A stretch of 64,000 nucleotides of DNA from Ralstonia sp. RRA (GCF_037023145.1 NZ_CP146092.1:248001-312000), one strand, 5' to 3'. Shown: positions 49,321 to 59,137, numbered from the stretch's first letter. A program made the numbers and translations. Notes: generated from the letters alone by a model not told the origin.

Positions 49321-50481
49321 TTATGCAAATGTCTGCCGGAATGTGCGCCATGCCTCGGTGTGCGTCTCGAAACCGATGCCAGGCGCCTGCGGCAAGCCTG
49401 CGTAGCCCGCCTCGATGCGTGCGCCATCCGCCAGCCCGCGAAACGGCGCAAATGCAAATGGACTGACCTCCGCACCACCCAGGCCAAGTGCCGCCACCAG
49501 ATGCAGTGCAAAGAGATGCCCACCGTGCGGCCAGAATGCATGGCGCGGCCAGCCATGCGCGGTCATGGTGTCGATGATGCGCAGGTAGCCCGGCACGCCA
49601 TAGCAATGCACGGGATCGAATACCAGCACGTCGCGTGCGCTGCGCAGGCCACCGTAATGATCGAGCAACCGCGCCTCTGCCTGTGAGAACAACGCCTCGC
49701 CCGCAGCGATGGGCGGCGCGTATACCTCGGCCACCTTGGCGTGCGTGGCGAAGTCCAGCGGGTCGCACAGGTCTTCGAACCACCAGAGCGCATAGGGCTC
49801 CAGCACGATGGCGGCCTGCAGCGCGGTGGTCTGGTCATACAGGTTCATGGCATCCACAGCGAGGTGGCCGGTGCCAGACAACTGTGCAGCGGCCACTTCA
49901 ATGCGCCGGCAATCCACATCCAACGGCGCACCACCGATCTTGATCTTGGCGTGCGTGAAGCCGAGATCCACGCAGCGGCGCATCTCATCAGACAGGCGCG
50001 CGAGATCGTCTTGCGGATAGCGATAGCCTCCGCCGGCATACACGCGCACACGCGGCTGCGCCACCCTACCGAGCCGCTGCGCAAGGAAGGCGTGCAGCGG
50101 CACACCAGCAATCTTTGCGGCGGCATCCCAGATCGCCATGTCGAGTGTGCCGACGGCCACGCAGCGCTCGCCGTGGCCGCCGGGTTTCTCGCCCGCCATC
50201 ATCGTGTGCCACGCGCGGAACGGGTCGAGATTGGTGCCAGCATCATCCGCCAGGCTGCCGGGTGATGCACGCAGCAGGCGCGGTGCAAAGCGCTCGCGAA
50301 TCAAACCGCCCTGCGCAAAGCGGCCAACCGATGCGTAGCCGTAACCGACCACCGGTTTGCCGTCACGCATCACATCGGTGGTGACGGCCACTAGGCTCGT
50401 CGTCAACCCGCCCGATGGAATGGACGGATCGTCATATCGGGATACCGGAATGGCCTGCTCGCGAATCTCGGTGATGTGCAT
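49321..50481 (-). CDS. Mandelate racemase/muconate-lactonising enzyme family (enolase superfamily)
   Basis: The 386-residue protein has a capping domain and an (alpha/beta)7 barrel with K179-x-K181 ('HAKIKIGG'), metal ligands D210, E236 and E262, and a late His-rich 'HAFWPHGGH' (314-322). This pattern fits acid-sugar dehydratases or related racemases. The substrate cannot be stated. The ATG at 50481 has GAGGG upstream. It is convergent to the AbiE pair and stands alone. Confidence 0.85.
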   Translation of the reverse strand: MHITEIREQAIPVSRYDDPSIPSGGLTTSLVAVTTDVMRDGKPVVGYGYASVGRFAQGGLIRERFAPRLLRASPGSLADDAGTNLDPFRAWHTMMAGEKPGGHGERCVAVGTLDMAIWDAAAKIAGVPLHAFLAQRLGRVAQPRVRVYAGGGYRYPQDDLARLSDEMRRCVDLGFTHAKIKIGGAPLDVDCRRIEVAAAQLSGTGHLAVDAMNLYDQTTALQAAIVLEPYALWWFEDLCDPLDFATHAKVAEVYAPPIAAGEALFSQAEARLLDHYGGLRSARDVLVFDPVHCYGVPGYLRIIDTMTAHGWPRHAFWPHGGHLFALHLVAALGLGGAEVSPFAFAPFRGLADGARIEAGYAGLPQAPGIGFETHTEAWRTFRQTFA

Positions 50482-51048
50482 GTCAGCCCTCGCTGCACCG
50501 CCGATGTGGCGGCACGTTCGCGTGCATTGTCGCAAGCTCTCGCACACTGCGTGCGCCCGCGGCGACATGGCTGCGCAGTCGTCAGCAAGCCGTGCGCCGC
50601 AACCACGCGACAAATCGTCGCGGTAAAAATAACAATTTGCACGGCCTGCGTGCAGCGCGGACAACGTTGCGGAAATTGCGCGTGTCACTTTTACACGCGC
50701 ATGTGGCGGCGGCCGCCCGTGCAGAAAATTGAGCGCCGATTTAATGCGGAAAGCACACGTTTATCGCGCTATCGAATTGCGCGCAAAGCCCTTAAAGTCT
50801 CGCCCGCGACTCGCCTTTCCGATGTAGTCGAGACCCCGACAATAAGCACGACGGTACGAAGCAACAGGGTCACTTTTCGGCGCGTCTTCGTCGCCTCGTC
50901 ACTCCCCCGGTTTGTGGCGCTTTTTCAACTTGGGCCTGTCCCGAGATGGCGGAGCTTTGCCTGCAATCTGGCGATGAGACGAGGACGTGGTTTTGACCTA
51001 CCGCGGCGTTCTTCGCCGTGACCCTCTTGCACAGGAAGTACCCGTTTC
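50482..51048. other. Intergenic region between divergent genes
   Basis: 567 bp separate the enolase-family gene from the secreted propeller gene. Both promoters should lie here. No repeats, RNAs or coding frames were supported. Confidence 0.4.
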
Positions 51049-52467
51049 ATGCGTACCCAACTACTCTCTCTTGGTGTTGCCGTTGGTGCAACGTTTGCCC
51101 TGTTTGCGGCACCGAGCCAGGCCAACTGCGTGGCCAATCCGCCCACGCAATCCAACACCACGTTTCCGGCCAGCCTGACCGGCAAGCTCGCGTACCACAG
51201 CTACGTGAGCTACGGCGATGGCACCAGTCAACTCTTCATCTACGACTTTGCCGCGCGCACGCTGCAGCAGGTATCGCAACCCGCCTGGGGCATCCAGGAC
51301 CCGATGAACGCGGTGTTCAGCCCCGACGGCAAGTGGATTGCCTTCATGGGCATCACCAACAACGCATGGAACGTGTTTTTCTGGCAGGTCGGCTCCAGCA
51401 ACAGGCCGATCAACCTGACCAACAGCACGGGCCAGACGCGCAATGAAGATCCGAAGTTCAGCGCCGATGGCAAGTCGCTGATGTTCAAGCAGAACGGCGA
51501 CGTGATGCAGGCCGCGCTGTCGTACACGAGTTCGGGCCCGGTGTTCACCTCCATCGTCAACCTGACGCGCACGGCACCGGCGGTGGAAAACTCCATGCCC
51601 TTCCTCACGCCCGATGGCACCGCCGTGTACTACGCCACTGGCACAGGCAGCAACATGGGCCTGTACAAGCAGACCGTCGGCAGCACCAACAAGGTGGCGT
51701 TCGACACGCCGGCCGGCCTGGTCGCGTACTACCCGATCGTGCGTGCAGACGGCACCGTTTTCTACGCCCGTTGGCTTGACGCCACCAGCCAGTCCGACCA
51801 GATCTACACCAAGGTCAACCCGGGTGACACGCCCAACCAGCTCTCGCTCAACGACTGCAACAGCAACAACTCCGACCCCTCGCCCGTGAACGGCACGAAC
51901 TACGTGTTCTTCTCGTCCACCACAGCCGGCGGCTATCAGCTCTACCTGGGCGATGCGAGCACGGGCCAGCGCTGGAGCCTGTCGCAGTTTGGCGTGAACA
52001 ACGACACGACCAAGGCCAAGCTCGGTTCGAACTACTACGCGGGCACCACGGCTGCCGCTACTCAGCAAACCGTATTGCTGTCGCAAGGCAAGCCGGCCAG
52101 CGCGTCGTCCAGCTACAGCAGCAGCCTGGGCCCGGCCTACGCGTTTGACGGCAACACCACCAGCACGCGCTGGGATTCGATTGAAGGCGTGGCCGGCACG
52201 CAATGGCTGATGGTGGACCTCGGCTCGACGCGCACCATCAACGGCGTTGATCTGTACTGGGATGCCGGCGCCAAGGTGTACTCCATCCAGACTTCCAACG
52301 ACGGCGTGAACTGGACCAACATCTACTCGACCAGCAATGGCGTGGCGTATGGCCACGTGGCACTGGCCAACCTCAAGGGCAGCGGCCGCTATGTGCGGAT
52401 GTACGGTACGCAGCGCGCCACGCAGTGGGGCTACTCGCTGGACGAAATGCAGGTGTGGGGCTACTGA
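51049..52467 (+). CDS. Secreted TolB-like propeller protein with C-terminal discoidin (F5/8 C) domain
   Basis: The 472-residue protein has a signal peptide (1-25, ending SQA), PD40/TolB-like blades ('NAVFSPDGKWIAFMG', 'DPKFSADGKSLMF', 'MPFLTPDGTAVYYATG'), and a C-terminal F5/8 type C domain (about 345-472: 'GKPASASSSYSS...AFDGNTTSTRWDS...WLMVDLGSTRTINGVDLYWD...YVRMYGTQRATQWGYSLDEMQVWGY'). The discoidin domain usually binds carbohydrate, so this is probably an extracellular or periplasmic glycan-binding protein. A terminator follows. Confidence 0.85.
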   Translation: MRTQLLSLGVAVGATFALFAAPSQANCVANPPTQSNTTFPASLTGKLAYHSYVSYGDGTSQLFIYDFAARTLQQVSQPAWGIQDPMNAVFSPDGKWIAFMGITNNAWNVFFWQVGSSNRPINLTNSTGQTRNEDPKFSADGKSLMFKQNGDVMQAALSYTSSGPVFTSIVNLTRTAPAVENSMPFLTPDGTAVYYATGTGSNMGLYKQTVGSTNKVAFDTPAGLVAYYPIVRADGTVFYARWLDATSQSDQIYTKVNPGDTPNQLSLNDCNSNNSDPSPVNGTNYVFFSSTTAGGYQLYLGDASTGQRWSLSQFGVNNDTTKAKLGSNYYAGTTAAATQQTVLLSQGKPASASSSYSSSLGPAYAFDGNTTSTRWDSIEGVAGTQWLMVDLGSTRTINGVDLYWDAGAKVYSIQTSNDGVNWTNIYSTSNGVAYGHVALANLKGSGRYVRMYGTQRATQWGYSLDEMQVWGY

Positions 52468-52506
52468 TTGGCGGATCAATTGATCGGCCTATCTGCCTGA
52501 CATGAC

Positions 52507-52538
52507 AACGCCCCGGTGGCAACGGCCATCGGGGCGTT
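52507..52538 (+). terminator. Rho-independent terminator after the discoidin protein gene
   Basis: AACGCCCCG and CGGGGCGTT form a long stem with further inner pairing (GTGG/CCAT region), followed by TTTGTCTTT. It lies 40 bases past the stop. Confidence 0.75.
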
Positions 52539-52831
52539 TGTCTTTGCAGCGCGCTGGCGCATCACCCCGCCTGGAACTCGCCAGGCACCCAGGCAAACGG
52601 CTTGGCAATACGGTTCCACATGCAAAGGCTCCGTTGAAAGACCGCGGCCATGGTAGGCAGCACTGACCGTTGCAGCGTGCGTGCATACCGTATGGCAAAG
52701 ATCATCCCGCCGGTATATGCCGCGCCGTTGCCTCTGGTTGAGGACTAACCCCTAGATTGTCAAAAGCTGAACATTCAGGGTGGACATGGCTCGGCACGAT
52801 GGCGTCTCCGCACCACGCCACAGGATGGACG

Positions 52832-54499
52832 ATGCCCGCTCCGATCAAACCACGCACCCAAGCACCGCACGGCATGAGCCGGCGCGATTTCTTGACCCTC
52901 GGCACCGCCGCTACCGGCCTGGGCGCGTTTGGCCTGACCTTGCCCGACACCGCACTCGCAACCGCATCGGCAGCGGATACCAACTGGCATGCCGGGCAGC
53001 TTGCACACCTGATCCCCGCCGCCAGCCATGACCGCTTTCTCATCAAGGCATCGTTTCAGGCACCACTGGCACGCGCACCGTGGGTGATCGTGAACGGCAA
53101 GCGTGTTGCTGGCGAGCCCACCGACACGGCAGGCCGCTTCTGGCGCTTTGATGTGCGCGGCCTGCAGCCGGCCACGCAGTACACGCTGCGCATCGTCGAC
53201 GCTGGTGGCAAACCGCTGGCCGATGCCTGGCCGCTGAAGACCTTCCCCGCACCCAACGCCACACCCGCGCGACTGCGCATCCTCGCCTACACGTGCGCGG
53301 GCGGTTACGACGGCCCTTCCATCGCCGGCAAGACCGCTTGGCTCGACATGGCCGCGCGCCGCCGCCTTCTGGCGCGCGGCATGGCGTTCGCACCCGACGC
53401 CGTCATCGCCAACGGCGACCACATCTACTGGGACTTGCAGACCTCGCAGAACAAGCCCTTCGCACGCCAGGTGCGCGAGCTGATGTGGACAAAATTTGGC
53501 GGCGCACTCGACATGTCGGTGCCGATGTCGTACCCGAAGAACGAGGCGATCTTCACGCGCGTATGCGACTACCAGATTGGCGGGTTGTACGGCACCACGC
53601 TGCGCTCCACGCCCGCGTACTTCCTGACGGATGACCACGACACCTTCGAGAACGACGAGTTTGACGACAAGGTCGCCACGCTGCCGCCGGAGCCATATGG
53701 GCTGATCGGCGCGGAGCTGACACAGCACCGCTACTACCCCGAGTTCCTGCCCGATGCCAACCGCCCCGTATGGCTGCCCGGCGGCGACAAGGCAGGCATG
53801 CCCGTCGACACCAACAGCGCGTTCGGCACCCTGCGCTACGGCAGCCTGCTTGAAGCGGTGTTGTATGACTGCCGGCGCTTTCTCGACAACAAGGGCATGC
53901 ACGCACGCGTGGTGCCACAGTGGGTGGAAGACTGGCTCGTGGCACGCACGCGTGCGGAAGACACGGCGCATTTCTTTCACGTACCGTCGCTGCCGTTTGC
54001 GTACTCCTCCGGCAAGCTGGGCGACTGGTATCCGGACCTGCTCGACACGAAGACCGGGCGGCTGGTCGGCAATCAGCCCAAGCCCGGCTGGCAGACCGGC
54101 TGGCACGCACAGCATCAGCGCCTGGTGGCGGCGCTCGGGCAACAGAAGCAGCGTGCCGCCGTCATCGTGCAGGGAGATTTTCACGCGTCGGCCGTCGGGG
54201 CGATGTCGCGCTCGGCCGAGCTGGAGTTCGCGCATCCGGTGCATGCCATCATGACCGGGACGCTGGGCACCGGTGACATGGGCTTCCCCTCCGCCTTCCG
54301 CAGCATCGAGACCACGCCCGCGCTGTCCGTCGCCATGCAGGAAGCGTTGCGCCCAACCGAGAAAAACGGCTTTACTATCATCGACGTGACACCGGAGAAG
54401 ATGACCTTCTCGCTGTTCCTGTGGCGCCCGCCCGAGCCGGTGGACGCCATCGATACCCTCCAGCCGGCCCTGGTGTACGAGGTGCCGCGCCTGGCCTGA
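52832..54499 (+). CDS. PhoD-like alkaline phosphatase D family protein, Tat-exported
   Basis: The 555-residue protein has a twin-arginine signal (S-R-R-D-F-L-T-L-G) and the metal-site motifs of PhoD-like metallophosphatases: 'NGDHIYWD', 'TDDHDTFENDEFDD' and 'VQGDFHASAVG'. It is expected to act in the periplasm as a phosphodiesterase or phosphomonoesterase after folding with its metals in the cytoplasm. The ATG at 52832 is preferred for its AGGATGG site; the ATG right before SRRDFL (52874) is an alternative. Confidence 0.85.
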   Translation: MPAPIKPRTQAPHGMSRRDFLTLGTAATGLGAFGLTLPDTALATASAADTNWHAGQLAHLIPAASHDRFLIKASFQAPLARAPWVIVNGKRVAGEPTDTAGRFWRFDVRGLQPATQYTLRIVDAGGKPLADAWPLKTFPAPNATPARLRILAYTCAGGYDGPSIAGKTAWLDMAARRRLLARGMAFAPDAVIANGDHIYWDLQTSQNKPFARQVRELMWTKFGGALDMSVPMSYPKNEAIFTRVCDYQIGGLYGTTLRSTPAYFLTDDHDTFENDEFDDKVATLPPEPYGLIGAELTQHRYYPEFLPDANRPVWLPGGDKAGMPVDTNSAFGTLRYGSLLEAVLYDCRRFLDNKGMHARVVPQWVEDWLVARTRAEDTAHFFHVPSLPFAYSSGKLGDWYPDLLDTKTGRLVGNQPKPGWQTGWHAQHQRLVAALGQQKQRAAVIVQGDFHASAVGAMSRSAELEFAHPVHAIMTGTLGTGDMGFPSAFRSIETTPALSVAMQEALRPTEKNGFTIIDVTPEKMTFSLFLWRPPEPVDAIDTLQPALVYEVPRLA

Positions 54500-54526
54500 G
54501 GTGTCTGCACAACAACAAGGAGACGC

Positions 54527-55540
54527 ATGGCGAAGATCTGCATCGTGGGGGCTGGCTCGATCGGCTGCTATCTGGGGGGCCGTCTGCTGGCCGCGGGCGC
54601 TGACGTAACACTGGTCGGGCGGGCGCGCATTGGCGATGAACTGCGCACACATGGCCTGACGTTGACGGACTACCGTGGTGGTCGCTGGCAGGTGGACGCC
54701 GCCAACGTGGCCTATATGACCGAGCCCGACGTAGCCGCCACGGCAGATCTGGTGCTGGTCACGGTCAAGTCAGCCGCAACCGCTTCCGTGGCTGATGCGC
54801 TAAAGCCGCTGCTGCGCCCCGGCACGGTGGTGGTCAGCTTCCAGAACGGACTGGGTAATGCCGACGTGCTCCGCGCCGCGCTGCCGCAGCAGACAGTGCT
54901 GGCTGGCATGGTGCCCTTCAATGTGATGCAGCCCGGGCCGGGCGCCTTTCATCAGGGCACAGCGGGCGAACTGGAGGTCGCGGCGTCGCCCGCGTTGCAC
55001 ATCTTCCTTGATACTTTCCGGCGTGCCGGTCTGCCGCTGGTTGAGCGTACGGACATGGCATCGGTGCAATGGGCCAAGCTGCTGCTCAACCTGAACAACG
55101 CCATCAATGCACTGGCCAATCGGCCATTGAAGGAAGAGCTGTCGCAGCGCGCTTACCGGCGCTGTCTGGCGCTCGCGCAAACCGAGGCGATGCGGCTGCT
55201 GGCGCGCGCAGGCATCCGGCCCGCCAAGCTCACCCCCATACCACCCGCATGGATTCCGCACCTGCTTGCCACACCCGATGCCGTGTTTGCCCGGCTGGGC
55301 GGCAAGATGCTCGCCATCGATCCGCTCGCACGCTCGTCCATGTCCGATGACCTGGCCGTCGGCCGCACTACCGAGGTCGACTGGATCAACGGCGAGGTCG
55401 TACGCCTGGCCGACCGGCTTGGGCAGCGTGCGCCAGTCAACGCGCAGTTGTGCGCACTGGTGCATGCTGCAGAAGCCGCCGCCACACGCCCGAGCTGGTC
55501 GGGCAACGATCTGCTCGCGGCGCTGCGCTCAGCCACCTGA
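54527..55540 (+). CDS. Ketopantoate reductase family (PanE/ApbA)
   Basis: The 337-residue protein opens with the NADPH-binding 'ICIVGAGSIGCYLGGRL' and has the conserved 'VTVKS', 'FQNGLGN' and 'WAKLLLNLNNAINAL' segments with the catalytic Lys, and 'STEVDWINGEVV'-like C-terminal site ('TTEVDWINGEVVRLA'). It probably reduces 2-dehydropantoate or a similar 2-oxo acid. AAGGAGACGC precedes the ATG, 27 bases after the phosphatase stop, suggesting co-transcription. Confidence 0.85.
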   Translation: MAKICIVGAGSIGCYLGGRLLAAGADVTLVGRARIGDELRTHGLTLTDYRGGRWQVDAANVAYMTEPDVAATADLVLVTVKSAATASVADALKPLLRPGTVVVSFQNGLGNADVLRAALPQQTVLAGMVPFNVMQPGPGAFHQGTAGELEVAASPALHIFLDTFRRAGLPLVERTDMASVQWAKLLLNLNNAINALANRPLKEELSQRAYRRCLALAQTEAMRLLARAGIRPAKLTPIPPAWIPHLLATPDAVFARLGGKMLAIDPLARSSMSDDLAVGRTTEVDWINGEVVRLADRLGQRAPVNAQLCALVHAAEAAATRPSWSGNDLLAALRSAT

Positions 55541-55547
55541 ACGCGGT

Positions 55548-56249
55548 TCAGCCCACGCTCAGCAGTAGCGGCATGTCCTGAATCTCGATGTGCCCGTAGC
55601 GCAGGCGGATGGCGCCCAGCTTCACCAGCGCCTGCAACTCCTTGCTGAGCGTCTGCCGGCTGATGCCCAGCATCATGGCCAGCGCGTCCTGCGAGGTGTT
55701 GATGGTTGCGCGCCCTTGCGCCGATTGCGATACATCGCCGTGTGCCAGCATGGCAATCCGCCGTGCCACGCGTACGCGCGTGCCCTGTAGCGCGGCACTC
55801 GCCAGCGAGCCATAGGCCAAGCGCAAACGCATCGCCACCAGGCGCGCGATGGCGGCCGCAAATGCCGCATCACGCATCAACGCCTCGAAGCGCTCGGCAC
55901 TGACGGCGAGCACCTCTGCATCTTCCAGCGCAATCGCACAGTGGCCGCGCGGTTGCTGATCCAACGTCGACACGCCGCCAAACCAGTTGCCGGGCTCAAC
56001 CAGCGCGAGAATCGCCTCGTCGCCTTCGGCGTTGAAGATCGACAGCTTGAGCACGCCGCTGGCGACGCCAAAGAACGCGTTGGTACCCGCATCCACCGGA
56101 TCACCCTGGCGGAAGAGGAATGCACCAGCGGCAACCGGCACGGTCGTGGCGGCCTTCAGCAAGGCCTCGGCGGCCTGTTGCGGAAGACTCTGGAACCAGG
56201 GATTGGTGAAAAAAACTTGCATGGCCGGCGGCGGTGAATGCGCTGGCAC
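55548..56249 (-). CDS. Crp/Fnr-family transcriptional regulator
   Basis: The 233-residue protein has a cyclic-nucleotide-binding-like beta roll (about 20-130) and a Crp-type HTH ('TSQDALAMMLGISRQTLSKELQALVKLGAIRL'). No Fnr-type Cys cluster is seen, so it probably binds a small molecule or senses redox differently. The GTG start at 56249 follows AGGTAGTCTC; the ATG at 56222 is possible. It is convergent with the PanE-like gene. Confidence 0.88.
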   Translation of the reverse strand: MPAHSPPPAMQVFFTNPWFQSLPQQAAEALLKAATTVPVAAGAFLFRQGDPVDAGTNAFFGVASGVLKLSIFNAEGDEAILALVEPGNWFGGVSTLDQQPRGHCAIALEDAEVLAVSAERFEALMRDAAFAAAIARLVAMRLRLAYGSLASAALQGTRVRVARRIAMLAHGDVSQSAQGRATINTSQDALAMMLGISRQTLSKELQALVKLGAIRLRYGHIEIQDMPLLLSVG

Positions 56250-56380
56250 GAGACTACCTGCAATGCCTGCCTATTGGCAAAACGGTTGTGCGTTGCGGTG
56301 CACCGACATACCCCACTTCCAGGCCCACCAGCGGCCGGCACGTTCTGCTAACGTCGCTCGACATTTCAATGGGAGGGGCC

Positions 56381-57094
56381 ATGCCGTATCCGCGTGTTCT
56401 GGTTGCCGTTGCCGCACTGCTTGCAAGCGTGTCCGTCTGGGCGCAGAGCGCGCCCGCCGCCAACGCAGACGACACCCGCAACGCTCAGCTGTTGCAGGAA
56501 GGCGCACAGCTTGCCAAAGCGAGCCGGCAAGCCGAGGCCATCGACGATTTCGATAAGGTGGCCACCTTCTACGAAAACGCGTATCGCGACGAAACGGCCC
56601 GGCTCTACAGCGCCCGCAGCCAGGTGGAATCGCTGTTGTACCTGGCGGAAGCGGCCAACGCCAAGACGAGCGCCAAAGTGGTGTCCTCCAACTGGGCGTA
56701 CGCGTACTACCTCAAAGCCTACGCCCTGATCGAGTTGAACCGCGCAAGTGAGGCCAAGACGATCCTGCAGCGCGCCATCGACATGGCACCGCACAATGCG
56801 CAGTTCCATGCAGAGATGGGCAACCTGTACCAGCGCGAGAAGAACTGGCCGCAGGCACTCGCCAGCTTCGACGCCGCCGCACGCGATGCGCGCGAGTTCT
56901 CGCCCCCGCAGATCAAGAACAACGAGATTGGACGCGCCTGGCGTGGCACGGCGTACGTGTATGTCGAACAGAACCGGCTGGACGAGGCCGAAGCGCTGTA
57001 TCGCAAGTGCCTGGAGCTGGACCCCAAAGACGGCCGCGCGGCAGCAGAACTGCGCTACGTGCAGGCGCAACGCGCCAAGGCAGGCAACCCGTAA
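56381..57094 (+). CDS. Secreted TPR-repeat protein
   Basis: The 237-residue protein has a signal peptide (1-22, VWAQ) and at least three TPR units ('YYLKAYALIELNRASEAKTILQRAIDMAPHN', 'AEMGNLYQREKNWPQALASFDAAAR', 'GTAYVYVEQNRLDEAEALYRKCLELDPKD'). It should act in the periplasm as a protein-protein scaffold. GGGAGGGGCC precedes the ATG. Confidence 0.8.
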   Translation: MPYPRVLVAVAALLASVSVWAQSAPAANADDTRNAQLLQEGAQLAKASRQAEAIDDFDKVATFYENAYRDETARLYSARSQVESLLYLAEAANAKTSAKVVSSNWAYAYYLKAYALIELNRASEAKTILQRAIDMAPHNAQFHAEMGNLYQREKNWPQALASFDAAARDAREFSPPQIKNNEIGRAWRGTAYVYVEQNRLDEAEALYRKCLELDPKDGRAAAELRYVQAQRAKAGNP

Positions 57095-57099
57095 GCGGA

Positions 57100-57474
57100 T
57101 TACCCTGGCCGACGCCCCAGCACCCACCCCACTGAGAACACATACCGGCTGCCGCCCACCACGCGCGTCACGCTGTGCTCACACGCATCGGGGCGGAACA
57201 GCTTGATGCGCCGTGTCTGGAAGATCGGGTTGGCGCAGATGAATTCACCGCCTGCGCGCGGCGACTTCAACACGACGTTCAGCCGATAGTGCCGCCCGTT
57301 GGATACGGGGTCGGTATGCGGGGGGATTTCCGACCCTTCCGGGTAGCGGATCAGATAGCTGTCAAACGGGATCGGCCACATGGCTGTGGCCAGCAGCATC
57401 TTGTCGTAGCCCGTGCCCTGACGGCCGCGTTGCCAACGAAAAGCGGTTTGAAGAAACTGGCGCAAGGAAGACAT
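57100..57474 (-). CDS. Small 2OG-Fe(II) oxygenase-superfamily protein
   Basis: The 124-residue protein is close to a minimal double-stranded helix: H53-x-D55 ('IPPHTDPV'), H100 ('ACEHSVTRV') and R110 ('GGSRYVFSVGW'), matching the Fe(II) triad and 2-oxoglutarate Arg. Substrate is unknown. The start could be the GTG nine bases upstream; no clear ribosome site is present. Confidence 0.7.
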   Translation of the reverse strand: MSSLRQFLQTAFRWQRGRQGTGYDKMLLATAMWPIPFDSYLIRYPEGSEIPPHTDPVSNGRHYRLNVVLKSPRAGGEFICANPIFQTRRIKLFRPDACEHSVTRVVGGSRYVFSVGWVLGRRPG

Positions 57475-57515
57475 GAGGGCCACGGGTCGCTGAACCCGCG
57501 CATGTTAGCCGGGAA

Positions 57516-57779
57516 CTACCGCCGCTTGCCAACCTTCGACCAGTACGTGAAGGGCGCTTCGTGGCATTCATAGTCGAGTTCGGCCACGCGCGTCTGCAGG
57601 CGCTCCTGTACATCCCGTACAGCGAGGTTGTAGACCACCGGACCGATCTCTTCGATGAAGAAACTCAGCAACGCGCCAGCCTGGATGTTGCCGATGCGTT
57701 CTTCCAGGTGTTCAGTGAAGTAGCGCTGGATGGATTGAATCGCCTCTTCGCGGGTATCGCGGTCAAGCTCGATCGGCAT
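57516..57779 (-). CDS. DUF2164-family protein
   Basis: The 87-residue protein matches the DUF2164 pattern 'IELDRDTREEAIQSIQRYFTEHLEERIGNIQAGALLSFFIEEIGPVVYN'. The family is widespread and its function unknown. TAGGAGCCCCC precedes the ATG. It may be co-transcribed with the small oxygenase gene 42 bases downstream. Confidence 0.8.
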   Translation of the reverse strand: MPIELDRDTREEAIQSIQRYFTEHLEERIGNIQAGALLSFFIEEIGPVVYNLAVRDVQERLQTRVAELDYECHEAPFTYWSKVGKRR

Positions 57780-57804
57780 GGGGGCTCCTAAGAATGGGCT
57801 GGCT

Positions 57805-57918
57805 TCAGCGCGTCAGCTTGTAGCCCTCGTGGCTCGCCACGAAGCCCAGGCTTTCGTAAAAACGATGTGCGTCGCTGCGGGAAGTGATCGACAGCGGCAA
57901 TGCGCGTTGGCCGCCAGT
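57805..57918 (-). pseudogene. C-terminal remnant of a GNAT acetyltransferase
   Basis: On the minus strand, right after a TAG, a frame reads 'LPLSITSRSDAHRFYESLGFVASHEGYKLTR' and stops. This is the typical final helix and strand of a GNAT protein ('A-H-x-F-Y-E-x-L-G-F'). No start or acetyl-CoA loop remains. Confidence 0.6.
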
Positions 57919-58051
57919 CTAAGCCTTTCTGTGCGCTGGCCGCATGAGCGTTGCACAGCCAAAAGCATCCATCCATCGTCTATCGTTAAGGCAGGACCAC
58001 GGCGGCCCGCCAGCGAGTGCATGGGCCGCCTCATCGCATGGGAGACACAGC

Positions 58052-58435
58052 ATGCGCGTCGAGCTAAACCACACCATCGTCTGGTGCCGCGACAAGCAAC
58101 AGTCCACCCGCTTCCTGCGCGACATCCTCGACCTGCCCGAACCCATCCCATTTGGGCAGATGCTGGTCGTACCGCTGTCCAACGGCGTCTCGCTCGACTT
58201 CTTTGACAGTGACGCGCCGATCGCCGCGCAGCACTACGCCTTCCTCATCAGCGATGCCGAGTTCGATCGCGCCTTCGCGCGCATCCAGGAAAAAGGGCTT
58301 GCGTACTGGGCCGACCCCGCCAAGAAACGGCTTGGCGAGACCTATGCGCACAATGGTGGCCGCGGCCTGTACTTTGATGACCCGGACGGGCACTTTCTGG
58401 AGATCATGACGCGGCCGTATGACCTCGGGTCGTAA
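58052..58435 (+). CDS. VOC (glyoxalase/bleomycin-resistance/dioxygenase) family protein
   Basis: The 127-residue protein has the paired beta-alpha-beta-beta-beta units of VOC enzymes, with candidate metal ligands H7 in 'ELNHTIVWCRD', 'HYAFLISDAEFD' and E in 'DPDGHFLEIMTRPY'. The reaction is not assigned. GGGAGACACAGC precedes the ATG at 58052; the frame upstream is not protein-like. Confidence 0.85.
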   Translation: MRVELNHTIVWCRDKQQSTRFLRDILDLPEPIPFGQMLVVPLSNGVSLDFFDSDAPIAAQHYAFLISDAEFDRAFARIQEKGLAYWADPAKKRLGETYAHNGGRGLYFDDPDGHFLEIMTRPYDLGS

Positions 58436-58488
58436 GCTCGCCCTCCCATGCAAGGCCTGATGGCATTCCTCTGCACAACACAATCCAC

Positions 58489-59055
58489 ATGGACAACGCT
58501 CCATTTACGCAACGCCCGCTAGGGCCGATGCTGCGGCGCTGGCGCACCCTGCATCGCGTCAAGCAGACGCACGCCGCAGAACTGTTTGGCGTAGCGCAAT
58601 CGACCATTTCCCGCTGGGAGGCCGGCGTGCAGGACATGCTTCCGGATGAGCGCCACCGCGCAGAAACGCTGCTGCATGCACGACTCAGCTCCGCCGCCGA
58701 CCACGCACTAGCCCGATTGATCGACGCGCATCCGCGTGCAGTGCATCTCGTCTGCGACCTGACCCATCGGCTGCTCGCATGCTCACCCGCACGTGCCGCC
58801 GAGTTCGGCCAGCCGATGGCGCAACTGATGGGGCAATCGCTATGGCGTTATGCCACGGAGGCCATCGCCCAGCAGGAAGCTGCGCTTGGCGCGCTGGGCT
58901 GGCATGACAACCTCGCCCCGCCCGGCGTGGAGTTCAGCACCGGCACCAACGAATCGATCGTCGTGCCCATTCGGCCAAGCCTGTGCCGCTGGACGCGCAT
59001 GACACTGTCCGACGGCACGGCGGTGCGGCTTGTCGAAACGCTGTCGGCAAGCTGA
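58489..59055 (+). CDS. XRE-family regulator with C-terminal sensory-like domain
   Basis: The 188-residue protein has an XRE HTH (about 14-62, 'LRRWRTLHRVKQTHAAELFGVAQSTISRWEAG') and a C-terminal region (about 80-185) with a PAS-like alternation ('VHLVCDLTHRLLACSPARAAEFG...GQSLWRYATEA'). The PAS reading is tentative. Its target is unknown. Confidence 0.75.
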   Translation: MDNAPFTQRPLGPMLRRWRTLHRVKQTHAAELFGVAQSTISRWEAGVQDMLPDERHRAETLLHARLSSAADHALARLIDAHPRAVHLVCDLTHRLLACSPARAAEFGQPMAQLMGQSLWRYATEAIAQQEAALGALGWHDNLAPPGVEFSTGTNESIVVPIRPSLCRWTRMTLSDGTAVRLVETLSAS

Positions 59056-59137
59056 ATCGTGCCGTCCGCATTTTTTATGCGTGGACAGTGCACAGTCGAA
59101 CGCCATAGGCTCAGCCAACAAACAATCGACCCGCCCC

